This document shows, in pieces, positions 34,807 to 44,245 of a stretch of 64,000 nucleotides of DNA. This DNA comes from Sulfurovum sp. TSL1. GTDB lineage: Bacteria; Campylobacterota; Campylobacteria; Campylobacterales; Sulfurovaceae. The stretch covers positions 1,223,106-1,287,105 of the forward strand of contig NZ_BPFI01000001.1 in NCBI RefSeq assembly GCF_019972135.1, read 5' to 3'. How positions within the stretch are numbered: position 1 is the first letter of the stretch; the number at the start of each line of letters is the position of its first letter. The notes below the pieces were generated by a model. The model was given only the letters and a program-made list of their open reading frames with translations, was not told the DNA's origin and did not search any database. The translations under genes and the position numbers were made by a program.

Positions 34807-35409
34807 TTACTCTTTCCACTCCAGATGCTCTATAGAAAGTTTGTCGTTTGAAAATGGCTCAATGATGACATCTAACTCATCGAGCCTATAGTGCAAAGGG
34901 AAACCTATATTTGAATTTCTGGCCGTACTTTCGAGGATAAAGTATTTCTTTCCATTGACCCAGAGCCCTTTTGTCTTATCCAATCGCTTATCCTCTATGG
35001 CTGTAATGACAAAAATGTGTTTGGGTACCAGGACAAAATAGGCTTCTGATCCTAATACATGCAGCATAGAAATGAGTAGATTGCTCTTGTCATCACAATC
35101 TCCAAAATTCTGCTGTATGGTTTTTTGTGCAGAATACTGTTGAAAAGTGTTGGTCTTATAGGGGATATTGGTCACAAAATCCAATAAGGATTGTACTTTA
35201 CAAAGTGCATCGGAGCAATGTGCTGTTAATGCAAATGCTTTCTCTTGTATCTCTTGGGAAGTCGTGACATAAGATCTATAGATGCCATTGGATGTACCTA
35301 CATGTGTTCTATCTACGATAGCCATCGCCTTGATCGTACCGTAGATAAAAGCAATAAAAGAAATCGCTATAATAAGAAGAGATAGATTTTTTTTACTTTC
35401 GCTTTTCAT
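34807..35409 (-). CDS. Transglutaminase-like membrane-anchored protein
   Basis: A 200-residue protein with an N-terminal membrane helix (about 9-30) and a transglutaminase-like core facing the periplasm. The catalytic Cys lies in FGDCDDKSNLL, the His in VPKHIFVITAIED, and the Asp position fits ILESTARN. Bacterial members are usually cysteine proteases or peptide-modifying enzymes. It lies 31 bp after the four-repeat lipoprotein gene and is probably co-transcribed with it. Confidence 0.8.
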   Translation of the reverse strand: MKSESKKNLSLLIIAISFIAFIYGTIKAMAIVDRTHVGTSNGIYRSYVTTSQEIQEKAFALTAHCSDALCKVQSLLDFVTNIPYKTNTFQQYSAQKTIQQNFGDCDDKSNLLISMLHVLGSEAYFVLVPKHIFVITAIEDKRLDKTKGLWVNGKKYFILESTARNSNIGFPLHYRLDELDVIIEPFSNDKLSIEHLEWKE

Positions 35410-35440
35410 ACAAAGCTACACCCTATCAAAACATATTCTT

Positions 35441-36607
35441 TTATTCTTTTTTGCCTGTTTCACAACCCTGTTTTTGACGCTCTGCTAAAAGTTCTACACG
35501 TTTTTTCTCTGCATCTTTTAACATTTTCTTTTTGTTATTGCTCACTGTGAACCCTGGTGACGGTAATGCACTGGCTTTTTCTTGTAAATGGAAAGCACTG
35601 GTAGTATTTACCATGATCGTAAATTCATACAGTTCGATCAGCTCTTGATCAAGAGCATCATATACATCAGACTTACGACTCACTCTCTTTTCGTCAGCTA
35701 TTTGAGCACTCTCTACCGTCATAAGGGATTCAGCACTCTCTTTTTGATGCTCTGCTGAATGTTCTGTATCTTTTTTCGTTTCATCTCTGACCACTGGTAC
35801 GTTATTCTTTTTCACCGTGATCCCGGCTACCGGCACTGCTGCAACCTTTTCTTCAACATCCACACTACTGCCATGGTTTATCTTGGTCGTCAATGCGTCT
35901 GGTTTAACCATTTTTTCATCCCTGTCAGTAGATGGTTCTGATACTGGCACAGGTTTATTGACCACTTCCTTTTTATCTGCCAGGTCAACACTGCGTACAG
36001 GTATAGACGTTTTGCAACTATATTTTTGACGCTCTGCCGTATACTCTGCATATTTCTTCTTTGCATCTTTTAGCATCTGTTTTCTATTATTGCTGACCGT
36101 GATACCAGGTACCGACAGTGCTGCAGCTTTTTCTTCCAAATGAAAAGCACTGGTATGGTTTACCATGGCAATAAATTCATCCAGTTTCATCAGTTTGTTA
36201 TCAATAGTATCACATGGCTCAGATAACAGAGCAGCTTTACTTACCACTGCCATTTGTGCCGTACTTGTATGTATAGGAGATTCGCAACCGTATTTTTGAT
36301 GCTCTGCAGCATACTCTGCATATTTCTTCTCTGCATCTTCTAACATCTGTTTTCTATTATTGCTGACCGTGATCCCCGGTACCGTCAGTGCTGTAGCTTT
36401 TTCTTCCAAATGAAAAGCACTGGTGTTTTGTACCACTTGGGTAAATCTATCCAATCTTAGCACTTTTGCATCGATCGCAGCACAGGGATCAGAAGACAAA
36501 GAAGGGGTACTTACTACAGCCATTTTATCAGTCATTTGACCACTGCAGGCAGTCATAAAGGTTACAACAGCAAGAGACGAGAGTGAGTAAAGCAGTATTT
36601 TTTTCAT
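35441..36607 (-). CDS. Four-repeat lipoprotein of unknown function
   Basis: A 388-residue lipoprotein with lipobox MTACS (Cys21). It consists of four tandem units of about 90 residues (starting near 41, 128, 220 and 315). Each has a Cys-X3-D opening, the core TSAFHLEEKAxALxVPGITV, the basic helix SNNRKQMLKDAEKKYAE and an HQK..C end. Units 1 and 2 are nearly identical. Unit 3 has lost both cysteines and most core residues (SSVDVEEKVAAVPVAGITV). Unit 4 keeps the core but lacks the first Cys. The paired cysteines suggest one disulfide per unit. Family not recognised. Confidence 0.85.
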   Translation of the reverse strand: MKKILLYSLSSLAVVTFMTACSGQMTDKMAVVSTPSLSSDPCAAIDAKVLRLDRFTQVVQNTSAFHLEEKATALTVPGITVSNNRKQMLEDAEKKYAEYAAEHQKYGCESPIHTSTAQMAVVSKAALLSEPCDTIDNKLMKLDEFIAMVNHTSAFHLEEKAAALSVPGITVSNNRKQMLKDAKKKYAEYTAERQKYSCKTSIPVRSVDLADKKEVVNKPVPVSEPSTDRDEKMVKPDALTTKINHGSSVDVEEKVAAVPVAGITVKKNNVPVVRDETKKDTEHSAEHQKESAESLMTVESAQIADEKRVSRKSDVYDALDQELIELYEFTIMVNTTSAFHLQEKASALPSPGFTVSNNKKKMLKDAEKKRVELLAERQKQGCETGKKE

Positions 36608-36675
36608 AAGAGATTCCTTTAAAAAAGATTATAGCCGAAGTAGCTCAAATAAACGCGAGGGTCTATGTATATACA

Positions 36676-36963
36676 TTACTGCAAACGCTTTTGGGTCACT
36701 TCATCCGGTTCAACTTCACATAACATCGTATCTTGTCCGCAATGACGGCAGGTTGTTCTCACAGTAAAGATATACCAGCCATTTTTATCTTTCAGTAGGG
36801 AATTACCACACTTAGGACAGGTGATACGGCTCTGAAGTATAGCAAAGAACATTGCCACACCTAGCTGAAGTGTACTATGCGTATAAAATATGGATAAGAT
36901 GACAAAAAGACCGACCATCACACCTAGGATCATATACTTAACAAATGATGGAATACATTTCAT
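36676..36963 (-). CDS. Small membrane protein with zinc-ribbon cysteines
   Basis: A 95-residue protein: two close membrane helices (about 8-45) followed by a treble-clef or ribbon-like module with CPKCG (near 49) and CRHCG (near 72), which should bind one zinc ion on the cytoplasmic side. Function unknown. The start is ATG after a GGAAATAG site; the same 13 bp around it recur at 37032-37044. Confidence 0.75.
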   Translation of the reverse strand: MKCIPSFVKYMILGVMVGLFVILSIFYTHSTLQLGVAMFFAILQSRITCPKCGNSLLKDKNGWYIFTVRTTCRHCGQDTMLCEVEPDEVTQKRLQ

Positions 36964-37032
36964 GATTCTATTTCCTTTTTATTTGTAAAAAATATTTTAA
37001 CACAATGGACTTCATCTGTAATGATATTAGTA

Positions 37033-37145
37033 TGATTCTATTTCTTTCTCATGGGTATTAGATTCGAAGGTTGTTGAGAAGGGGGTTTCATGTCAAGTAA
37101 GTGACTGAACAACCCTACCCTCGAAGATAAGATCAAATAGAATCA
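37033..37145. repeat. 113-bp element with 11-bp terminal inverted repeats
   Basis: TGATTCTATTT (37033-37043) and AAATAGAATCA (37135-37145) are perfect inverted repeats around an internally structured core. The core includes GGTTGTT with AACAACC, TTCGA with TCGAA, and GTCA with TGAC. A third copy, ATGATTCTATTTC, lies at 36962-36974 over the start of the downstream gene. It directly follows the guaA stop. It may be a structured 3' UTR or small RNA, or a miniature transposable element; no SRP, tmRNA or riboswitch signature is seen. Confidence 0.5.
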
Positions 37146-37147
37146 AA

Positions 37148-38686
37148 CTATTCCCACTCAATGGTTGCAGGAGGCTTAGAGCTGATATCATATACGACTC
37201 TGTTGATCCCGTCAATCTCATTAATGATCCTTCTACTCATACCTTCAAGCACATCATGCGGGATGTGTGCAAAAGTAGCCGTCATACCATCTACGGATTC
37301 AACCATACGGATACAGACCGTATTGTCATAGGTACGGTTGTCCCCCATCACACCCACGGATTGTACATTCAGCAGTACCGTGAATGCCTGCCATACTTTA
37401 TCATAGTATCCTGTTGCTTTAAGCTCTTCTTGCATAATGGCATCTGATTCACGAAGTAGTCTCAATGCCTCTTCATTGACGTCTCCCATGACTCTTATGG
37501 CAAGACCTGGCCCAGGGAAAGGATGTCTTCCTATCATATGCTTTGGAAGTCCCAGTTCAAGACCGAGTTTTCTTACTTCATCTTTAAATATCTCTCTAAG
37601 AGGTTCCACCAGCTCAAAGGTCATCCAATCCGGGAGACCGCCCACATTATGGTGAGATTTGATCGTTTTTGATGGTCCTTTTACTGAAACAGATTCGATC
37701 ACATCCGTATAGAGAGTCCCTTGTGCAAGAAAACTTACATCCGTATGCTTCTTGGCTTCTTTATCAAATACTTCAATGAACTTTTCACCGATAGCTTTTC
37801 TTTTGGCTTCAGGATCTGTCACACCTGCAAGTGCTTCCATAAACTCTTTTTTTGCATCGAGAGTGATCAATGGAATACCTACAAGTTTGAACATATCCTG
37901 TACCTGTTCTGCTTCATCCTTACGAAGCAGTCCCTGATCCACAAACACACAGATGAGCTGTTCTTTTGGCAAGGCTTCATTCAGCATAGCAGCCACAACA
38001 GAAGAGTCTACTCCGCCGCTTACGCCACAAAGGACTTTTCTGTCACCCACTTGTGCTCTGATAGCAGCGATCTTCTCTTTCGCAAAACTTCCCATGTTCC
38101 AAGTGCTGTCACAACCACAGATGTGCTTAGCAAAGTTCTTCAACATTGCTGTACCTTCTACCGAGTGATGTACTTCCGGGTGAAACTGGAATGCATAGAT
38201 GTTTTTACTCTCATTGGCTATGGCTGCAAATGGAGAGTTTTCACTTGTACCTATGACCTCAAAACCTTCAGGTATACGTTCTGCTTTATCTCCATGGCTC
38301 ATCCATACGATAGAGTCATTTGGGATATTGTTGAAGATACCGCCATTGTTTTCTATGTGAAGTTTTGCTTTCCCGTATTCATGATGATCCGCGGCGATCA
38401 CGCTTCCGCCAAAGTGCTGTGTGATAAGCTGCATACCATAACAGATACCCAAAATAGGCAATCCAAGATCCCACACGCCATCATCTGGCTTATATGCATC
38501 TTCTGCATACACAGAAGCCGGGCCGCCAGAAAGTATAATACCTTGCGGTTTTCTGGCCTTAATATCTTCAATACTCTCACGATACGGTACTACTTCCGTA
38601 TAGACACCACTTTCTCTCAGTTTTCTAGCGATAAGCTGTGTATATTGTGATCCGAAGTCTAAGACTAATATAGGTACTTGTTTCAT
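37148..38686 (-). CDS. guaA: GMP synthase (glutamine-hydrolysing)
   Basis: A 512-residue enzyme converting XMP to GMP. The N-terminal class I amidotransferase domain has the nucleophile in LGICYGMQL and His/Glu in FQFHPEVHH. The ATP-pyrophosphatase domain has the P-loop [13 protein letters not shown]. The C-terminal dimerisation domain has [16 protein letters not shown] and ends KPPATIEWE. Two ATGs are adjacent; the second (38686) has the better spacing from AAGGA and gives the standard N-terminus [14 protein letters not shown]. Confidence 0.98.
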   Translation of the reverse strand: MKQVPILVLDFGSQYTQLIARKLRESGVYTEVVPYRESIEDIKARKPQGIILSGGPASVYAEDAYKPDDGVWDLGLPILGICYGMQLITQHFGGSVIAADHHEYGKAKLHIENNGGIFNNIPNDSIVWMSHGDKAERIPEGFEVIGTSENSPFAAIANESKNIYAFQFHPEVHHSVEGTAMLKNFAKHICGCDSTWNMGSFAKEKIAAIRAQVGDRKVLCGVSGGVDSSVVAAMLNEALPKEQLICVFVDQGLLRKDEAEQVQDMFKLVGIPLITLDAKKEFMEALAGVTDPEAKRKAIGEKFIEVFDKEAKKHTDVSFLAQGTLYTDVIESVSVKGPSKTIKSHHNVGGLPDWMTFELVEPLREIFKDEVRKLGLELGLPKHMIGRHPFPGPGLAIRVMGDVNEEALRLLRESDAIMQEELKATGYYDKVWQAFTVLLNVQSVGVMGDNRTYDNTVCIRMVESVDGMTATFAHIPHDVLEGMSRRIINEIDGINRVVYDISSKPPATIEWE

Positions 38687-38750
38687 CATCTTTCCTTGTA
38701 TATGTATGGTTAAATCTTTCAAAAAAAACTTAACTATAAAAATACTTTTT

Positions 38751-38780
38751 CGGTATTCCTGAGCATCCTCAGAAATACCG
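38751..38780 (-). terminator. Terminator of nhaD
   Basis: A 13-bp stem (38751-38763 with 38768-38780) with a 4-nt loop begins 28 nt past the nhaD stop. On the minus strand it is fully paired through one U-G; TATTTTT follows after AAAAAG. Confidence 0.6.
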
Positions 38781-38807
38781 ATCTTGCAAACCTAACCTAA
38801 GATAGGA

Positions 38808-40154
38808 TTATGCACCTATACCCAGTATCAGAAACTGTACATACCAGACAGAGACTGACACGATATAACCTACAAGTACGGTCCAAGCTAATTTTAGATG
38901 TGAACCAAATGTATAAATTCCGTGAAGTTTACCCATGACACCCACACCTGCGGCAGAACCGAATGAGATCAGTGATCCACCCACACCGGCCGTAAGTGTT
39001 ACAAGCATCCACTGTGCATGTGCAGATGCACCCATATCCGGGCTTGACTTCAGTACTGCTGACATGACAGGTACGTTATCCACGATCGCAGAAAGGAATC
39101 CTACTCCGATATTCACGGTAGTCGCACCAAACTGGGAATAGAGAGCCGTGAAGTACTCCAAGAAACCTAAAAAGTGAAGTCCGCCGACCGCAGCTAAAAT
39201 ACCAAAGAAGAAAAGCAGTGTATCATTTTCAATTTTAGCGATGAATGAGAAAACGTTGACCGGAGGACATACGATACCCTCACTGTCGTATCTTACTTCT
39301 CTGCTCATTCTATAAATATAGAGTTTCAGCACAGCCAAACCGAACATCATTCCCCACATTGCAGGTAAATGAAGGACCTGGTGCGAGAGAACCGCTGAAG
39401 CGATCGTCAAAGCAAAAAGCCCTATGATCACTTTCCCGCCTGCAGCGATATAGACCTTTTTTTCATCTGCCGCAAATGGCGGTGTATCGTGTGGTACAAA
39501 ACGGCTTAAAAGGAATGCCGTCACAAACCAACCTAAAATCGATGCAGGGAAAAGATAAAGGAAATCAACAAAAGCCCCCTTGCCGTCAACCCATACCATC
39601 AACGTTGTGATATCACCAAATGGTGACCAGGCACCCCCGGCGTTCGCCGCAACAACGATATTGATCGCCGAAGGCACGATAAATGCTTTGTTCGTTTTAT
39701 CAATGGTGATCAATACCGTTGAAAGGATCAGTGCTGTTGTAAGGTTATCTGCAACAGGAGAGATGAAGAAAGCCAGAAGACCTGTGATCCAGAAAAGTTT
39801 TTTATAGCTGTACCCTTTGGAGACAAGGTTATAACGTAAAGCAGAAAATACATTCCTGTCGATCATCGCCTCGATATAGGTCATTGCCACATAGAGGAAG
39901 AAGAAGATCCCTGCGATCTCATAAATAAGCAACTCTATTTCATGGTGCAGATGTGCACCGTCCAAACCGTTCATAGCATAATAGACACCGATCAACATGA
40001 AGATCATTGTCCCTGCAAAAAGTGCCGGTTTTGCTTTGTTTATAAGGTATTTATCTTCCGCTGCGATAAAGTAGTATCCTACGACAAATATGATAAGTGA
40101 AACGATCCCCACCCATGTCGTTGTCAAATCTGTGTGCAATATTTCCGTGGTCAT
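38808..40154 (-). CDS. nhaD: NhaD-type Na+/H+ antiporter
   Basis: A 448-residue inner-membrane ion-transporter-superfamily protein with about 12-13 helices. Conserved blocks are FISPVADNLTTALILSTV, NIVVAANAGGAWSPFGDITTLMVW and FLSAIVDNVPVMSAVL, the paired DN motifs of the NhaD/ArsB fold. It should export Na+ for H+, suiting a marine organism. The ATG at 40154 has AGGAG 10 nt upstream and is preferred to a start 15 codons earlier. nadB lies immediately upstream on the same strand. Confidence 0.95.
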   Translation of the reverse strand: MTTEILHTDLTTTWVGIVSLIIFVVGYYFIAAEDKYLINKAKPALFAGTMIFMLIGVYYAMNGLDGAHLHHEIELLIYEIAGIFFFLYVAMTYIEAMIDRNVFSALRYNLVSKGYSYKKLFWITGLLAFFISPVADNLTTALILSTVLITIDKTNKAFIVPSAINIVVAANAGGAWSPFGDITTLMVWVDGKGAFVDFLYLFPASILGWFVTAFLLSRFVPHDTPPFAADEKKVYIAAGGKVIIGLFALTIASAVLSHQVLHLPAMWGMMFGLAVLKLYIYRMSREVRYDSEGIVCPPVNVFSFIAKIENDTLLFFFGILAAVGGLHFLGFLEYFTALYSQFGATTVNIGVGFLSAIVDNVPVMSAVLKSSPDMGASAHAQWMLVTLTAGVGGSLISFGSAAGVGVMGKLHGIYTFGSHLKLAWTVLVGYIVSVSVWYVQFLILGIGA

Positions 40155-40204
40155 TAATTGTTCTCCTAATTCTTTGGTATGCCATATCTGCCCATACATT
40201 TACG

Positions 40205-41656
40205 CTAGACTGACTCTATATAGTGTGAGCCCAAAGACTCTTTTCTCGCAAGTGCTGCATCTACGATGGCAGAAGCAGTATTTAGTCTCAGTTTCAGTAA
40301 TCTGCCGATCTCTTTATTTTTCATATCATAAATGAGATTTTTCGCTTCATGCAAGCCTTTGGTTGTCCTGATAATCCCTATATCATCCCACATCACTTGA
40401 CGTAATTTTTGTTTATAGATTTTATCGTTTTCCTTGTGCAGAATATTACCGTAATCTTTCTCAAATATAGGTGTTTTTATCGCTTTATGCTCTTTGGAAA
40501 GCAGATGTTCCACTGCACGTTTTGCAAAGACCACACCTTCAAGTAATGAATTGGATGCAAGACGATTTGCCCCATGCACGCCTGTTCTTGCTGCTTCACC
40601 TATCACATAAAGACCTTCCATACCCTCTATGGAGCCATTGGTATCGCATTTTATACCACCGTTAGAGTAGTGAAATGCCGGAGAGATAGCGATCTTGTCT
40701 TTGGGGAATTTATAGCCAAGTCTGGCAAAGGTATGTGTGATATTGGGGAAACGATGTTCAAACCATTTCTCTTCGAACATGGAAAAATCCAGATAAGCCT
40801 TTTGTCCCGTTTTTCGTTTATGGGTGAAGATACCGCGAGCCACGATATCCCGGCTTGCCAACTCTCCTCTCTCATCATAATCGAACAAGAATCGTCTTCC
40901 CTCTTCATCCACGACATGCGCACCCTCACCCCTCAATGCTTCGGTCAGTAACAGTTTTCTTGCAAAAGGGGTATCAACAAATACGGTAGGATGAAACTGC
41001 ATGAATTCCATATCGGAAAGCTCTATACCTTTTTCAACACAGATACCATGAATGTCGGCGCTGACGGTACGAGAATTAGTATTGTATGCATACAAAGAGC
41101 CTATACCTCCAGAGGCGATGATTACATCATCTGCATAGATGGTCGTAGGTTCATAATTGACCGTTGCTTTGACCCCAAAACATCTGCCGTTATCTATAAG
41201 CAGATCATACACCAGTGTATTTTTCTGAAGCTGGTGTTTGTTCTGCACCATCATAAAATAATGCATATAACGTCCCGTAGCATCTCCTCCGGCATGTATG
41301 ATACGCTCTACGGAGTGTGCAGCCTCTTTCGTATATAAAAGATTCCCCGCTTCATCGGTATCAAACTCCATCCCTCTGGAGATGATATCAGGCGTGGTTT
41401 CCAGTGAGGTACGGGAGAGAATCTCCACAGCTTCTTTGTTATTATGATACGAACCCGCAGCCATGGTATCTTCGACATGAAGAGGGATATCCGCTTCATT
41501 CAAGGCGGTGGTCATACCTCCCTGGGCATAAAACGTATTGCACTCCCAGGGGATATCTTTACATACCACCAAGACCTTTTTACTTGCAGGCAGCTGCATG
41601 GCTGCATAAAGCCCTGCGATACCGGCACCTATGATCAGTACATCATACTTCTGCAT
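40205..41656 (-). CDS. nadB: L-aspartate oxidase
   Basis: A 483-residue flavoenzyme oxidising L-aspartate to iminoaspartate, the first step of NAD synthesis; it can use fumarate as acceptor. FAD-binding GAGIAGLYAAM at the N-terminus, TFYAQGGMTTAL, HxxGDATGRYMHYFM, the active-site region LTEALRGEGAHVVD, GIKCDTNG and VIGEAARTGVHGANRLASNSLLE are all present. It is transcribed divergently from dciA. Confidence 0.97.
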   Translation of the reverse strand: MQKYDVLIIGAGIAGLYAAMQLPASKKVLVVCKDIPWECNTFYAQGGMTTALNEADIPLHVEDTMAAGSYHNNKEAVEILSRTSLETTPDIISRGMEFDTDEAGNLLYTKEAAHSVERIIHAGGDATGRYMHYFMMVQNKHQLQKNTLVYDLLIDNGRCFGVKATVNYEPTTIYADDVIIASGGIGSLYAYNTNSRTVSADIHGICVEKGIELSDMEFMQFHPTVFVDTPFARKLLLTEALRGEGAHVVDEEGRRFLFDYDERGELASRDIVARGIFTHKRKTGQKAYLDFSMFEEKWFEHRFPNITHTFARLGYKFPKDKIAISPAFHYSNGGIKCDTNGSIEGMEGLYVIGEAARTGVHGANRLASNSLLEGVVFAKRAVEHLLSKEHKAIKTPIFEKDYGNILHKENDKIYKQKLRQVMWDDIGIIRTTKGLHEAKNLIYDMKNKEIGRLLKLRLNTASAIVDAALARKESLGSHYIESV

Positions 41657-41763
41657 CTTTAACCTTCTGTCTTCATACTTGTATTGTGCTCTACACTCTC
41701 TTCTACATACACCGGGTCGGTTTTATAACCGCACCCTGTCAAGATGATACAGCAAAGTGATGT

Positions 41764-41769
41764 TATAAT
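41764..41769 (+). promoter_or_regulatory. -10 box 6 nt before the dciA start
   Basis: A perfect TATAAT ends 6 nt before the dciA ATG, the same geometry as at sixA. Transcription would start at or next to the ATG; no Shine-Dalgarno is visible. Confidence 0.55.
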
Positions 41770-41775
41770 CGCTTT

Positions 41776-42219
41776 ATGAAAAAAGCCAGTATGATTTTGT
41801 CTCATTTATCTTCTCAACCTCAGTTTAAATCATTAAAACGGCAGGAGTGTTACCAAAAGTTTATCGATCTTCTTAGTCCCAAATGGCAAAAGGCCGTTGC
41901 CTTTGTCTATATCAAAGATGCGACACTCTTTATAGCGGTCACACACCCCGGTTTTAAAATGGAACTTAATTATAATAGAGATTTATTAAAAAGCCTATTA
42001 ACAGAGCTGAACAAGCACGATGAAGCGTGTAAGATGATGCAGGCTGAAAAGGTTGTCGTCTTTCACAGCAAATATTATGCGATGCCTCAGGAAAAAGTCT
42101 CTTATGTGAGTGTACCCCATTATCATGAACGTGCCAAGGGAAATTTTGAAACACCTTCAGACAGAGAACTCAAAGAAAAATTCGAACGTATCAAAGCCAT
42201 AGTCACATGCAATCAGTAA
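41776..42219 (+). CDS. dciA: DciA-like protein (DUF721)
   Basis: A 147-residue protein with the DUF721/DciA pattern: an N-terminal helix, then FIDLLSPKWQKAVAFVYIKDATLFIAVTHPGFKMEL, the family KH-like beta-alpha core, and a basic tail. DciA loads the replicative helicase in bacteria lacking DnaC; the short form here is diverged, so the role is by homology. It overlaps uvrC by 13 bp and may be translated from a leaderless message. Confidence 0.75.
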   Translation: MKKASMILSHLSSQPQFKSLKRQECYQKFIDLLSPKWQKAVAFVYIKDATLFIAVTHPGFKMELNYNRDLLKSLLTELNKHDEACKMMQAEKVVVFHSKYYAMPQEKVSYVSVPHYHERAKGNFETPSDRELKEKFERIKAIVTCNQ

Positions 42220-43997
42220 TCCAAGATCTCCCTTCCTGTGCAGGCGTGTACCAGTATTTTGACGCAAACGGCAAACTGCTCTATGTAGGAAAGGCCAAAA
42301 ACCTGAAAAACAGGGTCAAAAGCTATTGGCGTTTTTCTCCTGAATTCAAACCCAACCCTGCACAAAGTTCGCGCATCATCAAAATGCTCTATGAAGCAAG
42401 CAGAATTGAGTATATCGTCGTAGAGACGGAAGACGATGCCCTCATCTTGGAAAACTCGCTGATCAAACAGCTCAAACCCAAATACAACATTTTGCTTCGT
42501 GATGATAAAACTTACCCCTACATCTATATCGATGAATCTGTAGCCTACCCAAGGTTTGAGATCACCCGAAAGGTCATCAAAGGCAAGCAAATCACCTATT
42601 ACGGCCCTTTTCCTACCGGAGGGAAAGCCCTACTTGATGCACTCTATGAAGTCTATCCGCTGGTACAGAAGAAGTCTTGTTTAAAAGAAGGAAAAGCCTG
42701 TCTCTTCTATCAGATCAAAAAATGTCTGGCCCCTTGTGAAGGGAAAGTGTCACCTGAAGCCTATGGTGAGATCGTCACCCAAGCCAAAACATCCATCGTC
42801 AAACGTAAAGATCTACTCTCCACCCTTGAAGAGAAGATGACAAACCTTGCCATCCAGGAACGTTATGAAGAAGCCGCTGCTATACGCGACAGCATCAATG
42901 CCATCTCTTCGCTCACGATCTCATCAAACATTGATTTTGCCAATGCCATGGACCTGGATATCTTTGCCATACTCAATGGGGATGAAAGAGGTGTGATCGT
43001 CAAGCTCTTTATGCGGGGAGGTAAGATCATCTCATCCGCATACTCTTACTTCAGGCATACCCATATTTTTGACGAAAATGAAGCGTATAAACAGGCCTTA
43101 TTGGAATTCTATACCATCGACACCCCCCATACCGGTAAACAGATTCTTACGGCCCATATGTTTGAAGACTCGGCACAGGTGGCACATAGCCTTTCTGCCC
43201 GTTTTGACAAAAAAATAGAGATCCTTACCCCTCAGCGCGGTCCCAAAGCCAAACTGATCTCTTTGGCCCTGCAAAACTGCGAAGAGTTATTGCGTAAAAC
43301 GCAGAGTGATACACTCATGGAACAAAAAATAGCAGATCTCTTTGACCTTTCTGTCATTCCTTACCGTATAGAAACTTTCGACAACTCTCATCTTATGGGA
43401 GCTGCTACAGTGGGCGGTATGGTGGTGTGGGATGAAGATAAATGGGATAAATCCGCATACCGACGGTATACACTGCATGAACGTGATGAGTATGGGCAGA
43501 TGAAAGAGATGCTCTCCAGACGTATAGAGAACTTTAAAGAAGAACCTGCTCCGGACCTCTGGATACTTGATGGAGGACAGGCCAACCTCAATCTTGCAAA
43601 AGCCCTTCTCAAAGAAGCCCATGTCAATCTTGATGTCATAGCCATAGCTAAAGAAAAGCTCGATGCCAAGGCACACCGCGCGAAAGGTGCAGCCAAAGAT
43701 ATCCTCTATACCGCTCATGGCGTTCTTGAACTCAAAGCAAATGACAAACGTCTACACTGGATACAGCGCCAAAGAGATGAAGCACATCGTTATGCCATTA
43801 CCTACCATCAGAACAAAAAACGTAAAGAAGATACACAAATTTCACTTCTCAATAAAAAAGGCATAGGCAAAGCAACAGTGAAAAAGTTGATCGATTATTT
43901 CGGGACATTTGAAGCCATAGAAAATGCATCTCATGAAGAAATAGAAAAAGTTACAAATAAGAAAATCTCTAACATTATTAAAAATTATAATCCATAA
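42207..43997 (+). CDS. uvrC: Excinuclease ABC subunit C
   Basis: A 596-residue dual-incision nuclease of nucleotide excision repair. N-terminal GIY-YIG domain (CAGVYQYFDANGKLLYVGKAKNLKNRV), central UVR motif (QERYEEAAAIRDSINAI), RNase H-like domain with ETFDNSHLMG and LWILDGGQANLN, and a C-terminal helix-hairpin-helix region (LLNKKGIGKATVKKLIDYFG). It overlaps dciA by 13 bp, implying coupled translation. Confidence 0.98.
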   Translation: MQSVIQDLPSCAGVYQYFDANGKLLYVGKAKNLKNRVKSYWRFSPEFKPNPAQSSRIIKMLYEASRIEYIVVETEDDALILENSLIKQLKPKYNILLRDDKTYPYIYIDESVAYPRFEITRKVIKGKQITYYGPFPTGGKALLDALYEVYPLVQKKSCLKEGKACLFYQIKKCLAPCEGKVSPEAYGEIVTQAKTSIVKRKDLLSTLEEKMTNLAIQERYEEAAAIRDSINAISSLTISSNIDFANAMDLDIFAILNGDERGVIVKLFMRGGKIISSAYSYFRHTHIFDENEAYKQALLEFYTIDTPHTGKQILTAHMFEDSAQVAHSLSARFDKKIEILTPQRGPKAKLISLALQNCEELLRKTQSDTLMEQKIADLFDLSVIPYRIETFDNSHLMGAATVGGMVVWDEDKWDKSAYRRYTLHERDEYGQMKEMLSRRIENFKEEPAPDLWILDGGQANLNLAKALLKEAHVNLDVIAIAKEKLDAKAHRAKGAAKDILYTAHGVLELKANDKRLHWIQRQRDEAHRYAITYHQNKKRKEDTQISLLNKKGIGKATVKKLIDYFGTFEAIENASHEEIEKVTNKKISNIIKNYNP

Positions 43998-44126
43998 ACA
44001 GACATTATTTAATATTTTTTACTAAAAAACTTCTTAATTCAATCTATTTTTAGTTTAGTTGTTATAGAGTTTTAGCAGCGGGTTATGTTTGCAGTATTGT
44101 TAGCCATAAGATTCTAGTGCATCTTA

Positions 44127-44132
44127 TATGAT
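44127..44132 (+). promoter_or_regulatory. -10 box of the riboswitch/phosphorelay operon
   Basis: TATGAT about 13 bp before the first base of the c-di-GMP aptamer, so transcription should start just ahead of it (near 44139). The upstream gap from uvrC (43998-44126) is AT-rich without other structure. Confidence 0.45.
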
Positions 44133-44144
44133 ACATAACGCTAA

Positions 44145-44218
44145 GTTAACAAGCTAAACTCATTGTGAAGTGAGGACAGAAAGCCATGGGTCTCATGAAG
44201 ATTGCCAGGCTGCGAACA
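44145..44218 (+). promoter_or_regulatory. Cyclic di-GMP-I (GEMM-I) riboswitch aptamer
   Basis: Matches the GEMM-I class: G-C-U-AAAC (44153-44159), a perfect 6-bp stem CTCATT/AGTGAG capped by GNRA loop GTGA, then GGACAGAAAGCC, the P3 stem with receptor sequence CATGGGTCTC..GATTGCCAGG, and the closing GGCTGC (C at 44213). The base at the position I equate with G20 is G (44153), which favours c-di-GMP over cGAMP. It sits about 80 nt before a PAS-Hpt-kinase-receiver operon. A longer frame read through this region is rejected. Confidence 0.88.
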
Positions 44219-44245
44219 GTAGACTTCATGACTGTAAGTTTACTG
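44217..44245 (+). promoter_or_regulatory. Hairpin between aptamer and first gene (expression platform?)
   Basis: CAGTAGACTT (44217-44226) pairs with AAGTTTACTG (44236-44245), ten pairs with one G-U, right after the aptamer. No T-run follows, and the ribosome site GGGGGG(AG) is at 44279-44285, so control may act on translation or on RNA stability rather than by termination. Confidence 0.45.

Noticed and set aside
37033-37145. SRP RNA or riboswitch after guaA
   Set aside because: No SRP apical sequence or known aptamer core is visible; kept only as an unassigned repeat-bounded element.
37721-38650. 309-codon open frame on the plus strand
   Set aside because: It is antisense to guaA, Cys/Phe/His-rich in an unnatural way, and mirrors guaA codons; a shadow frame.
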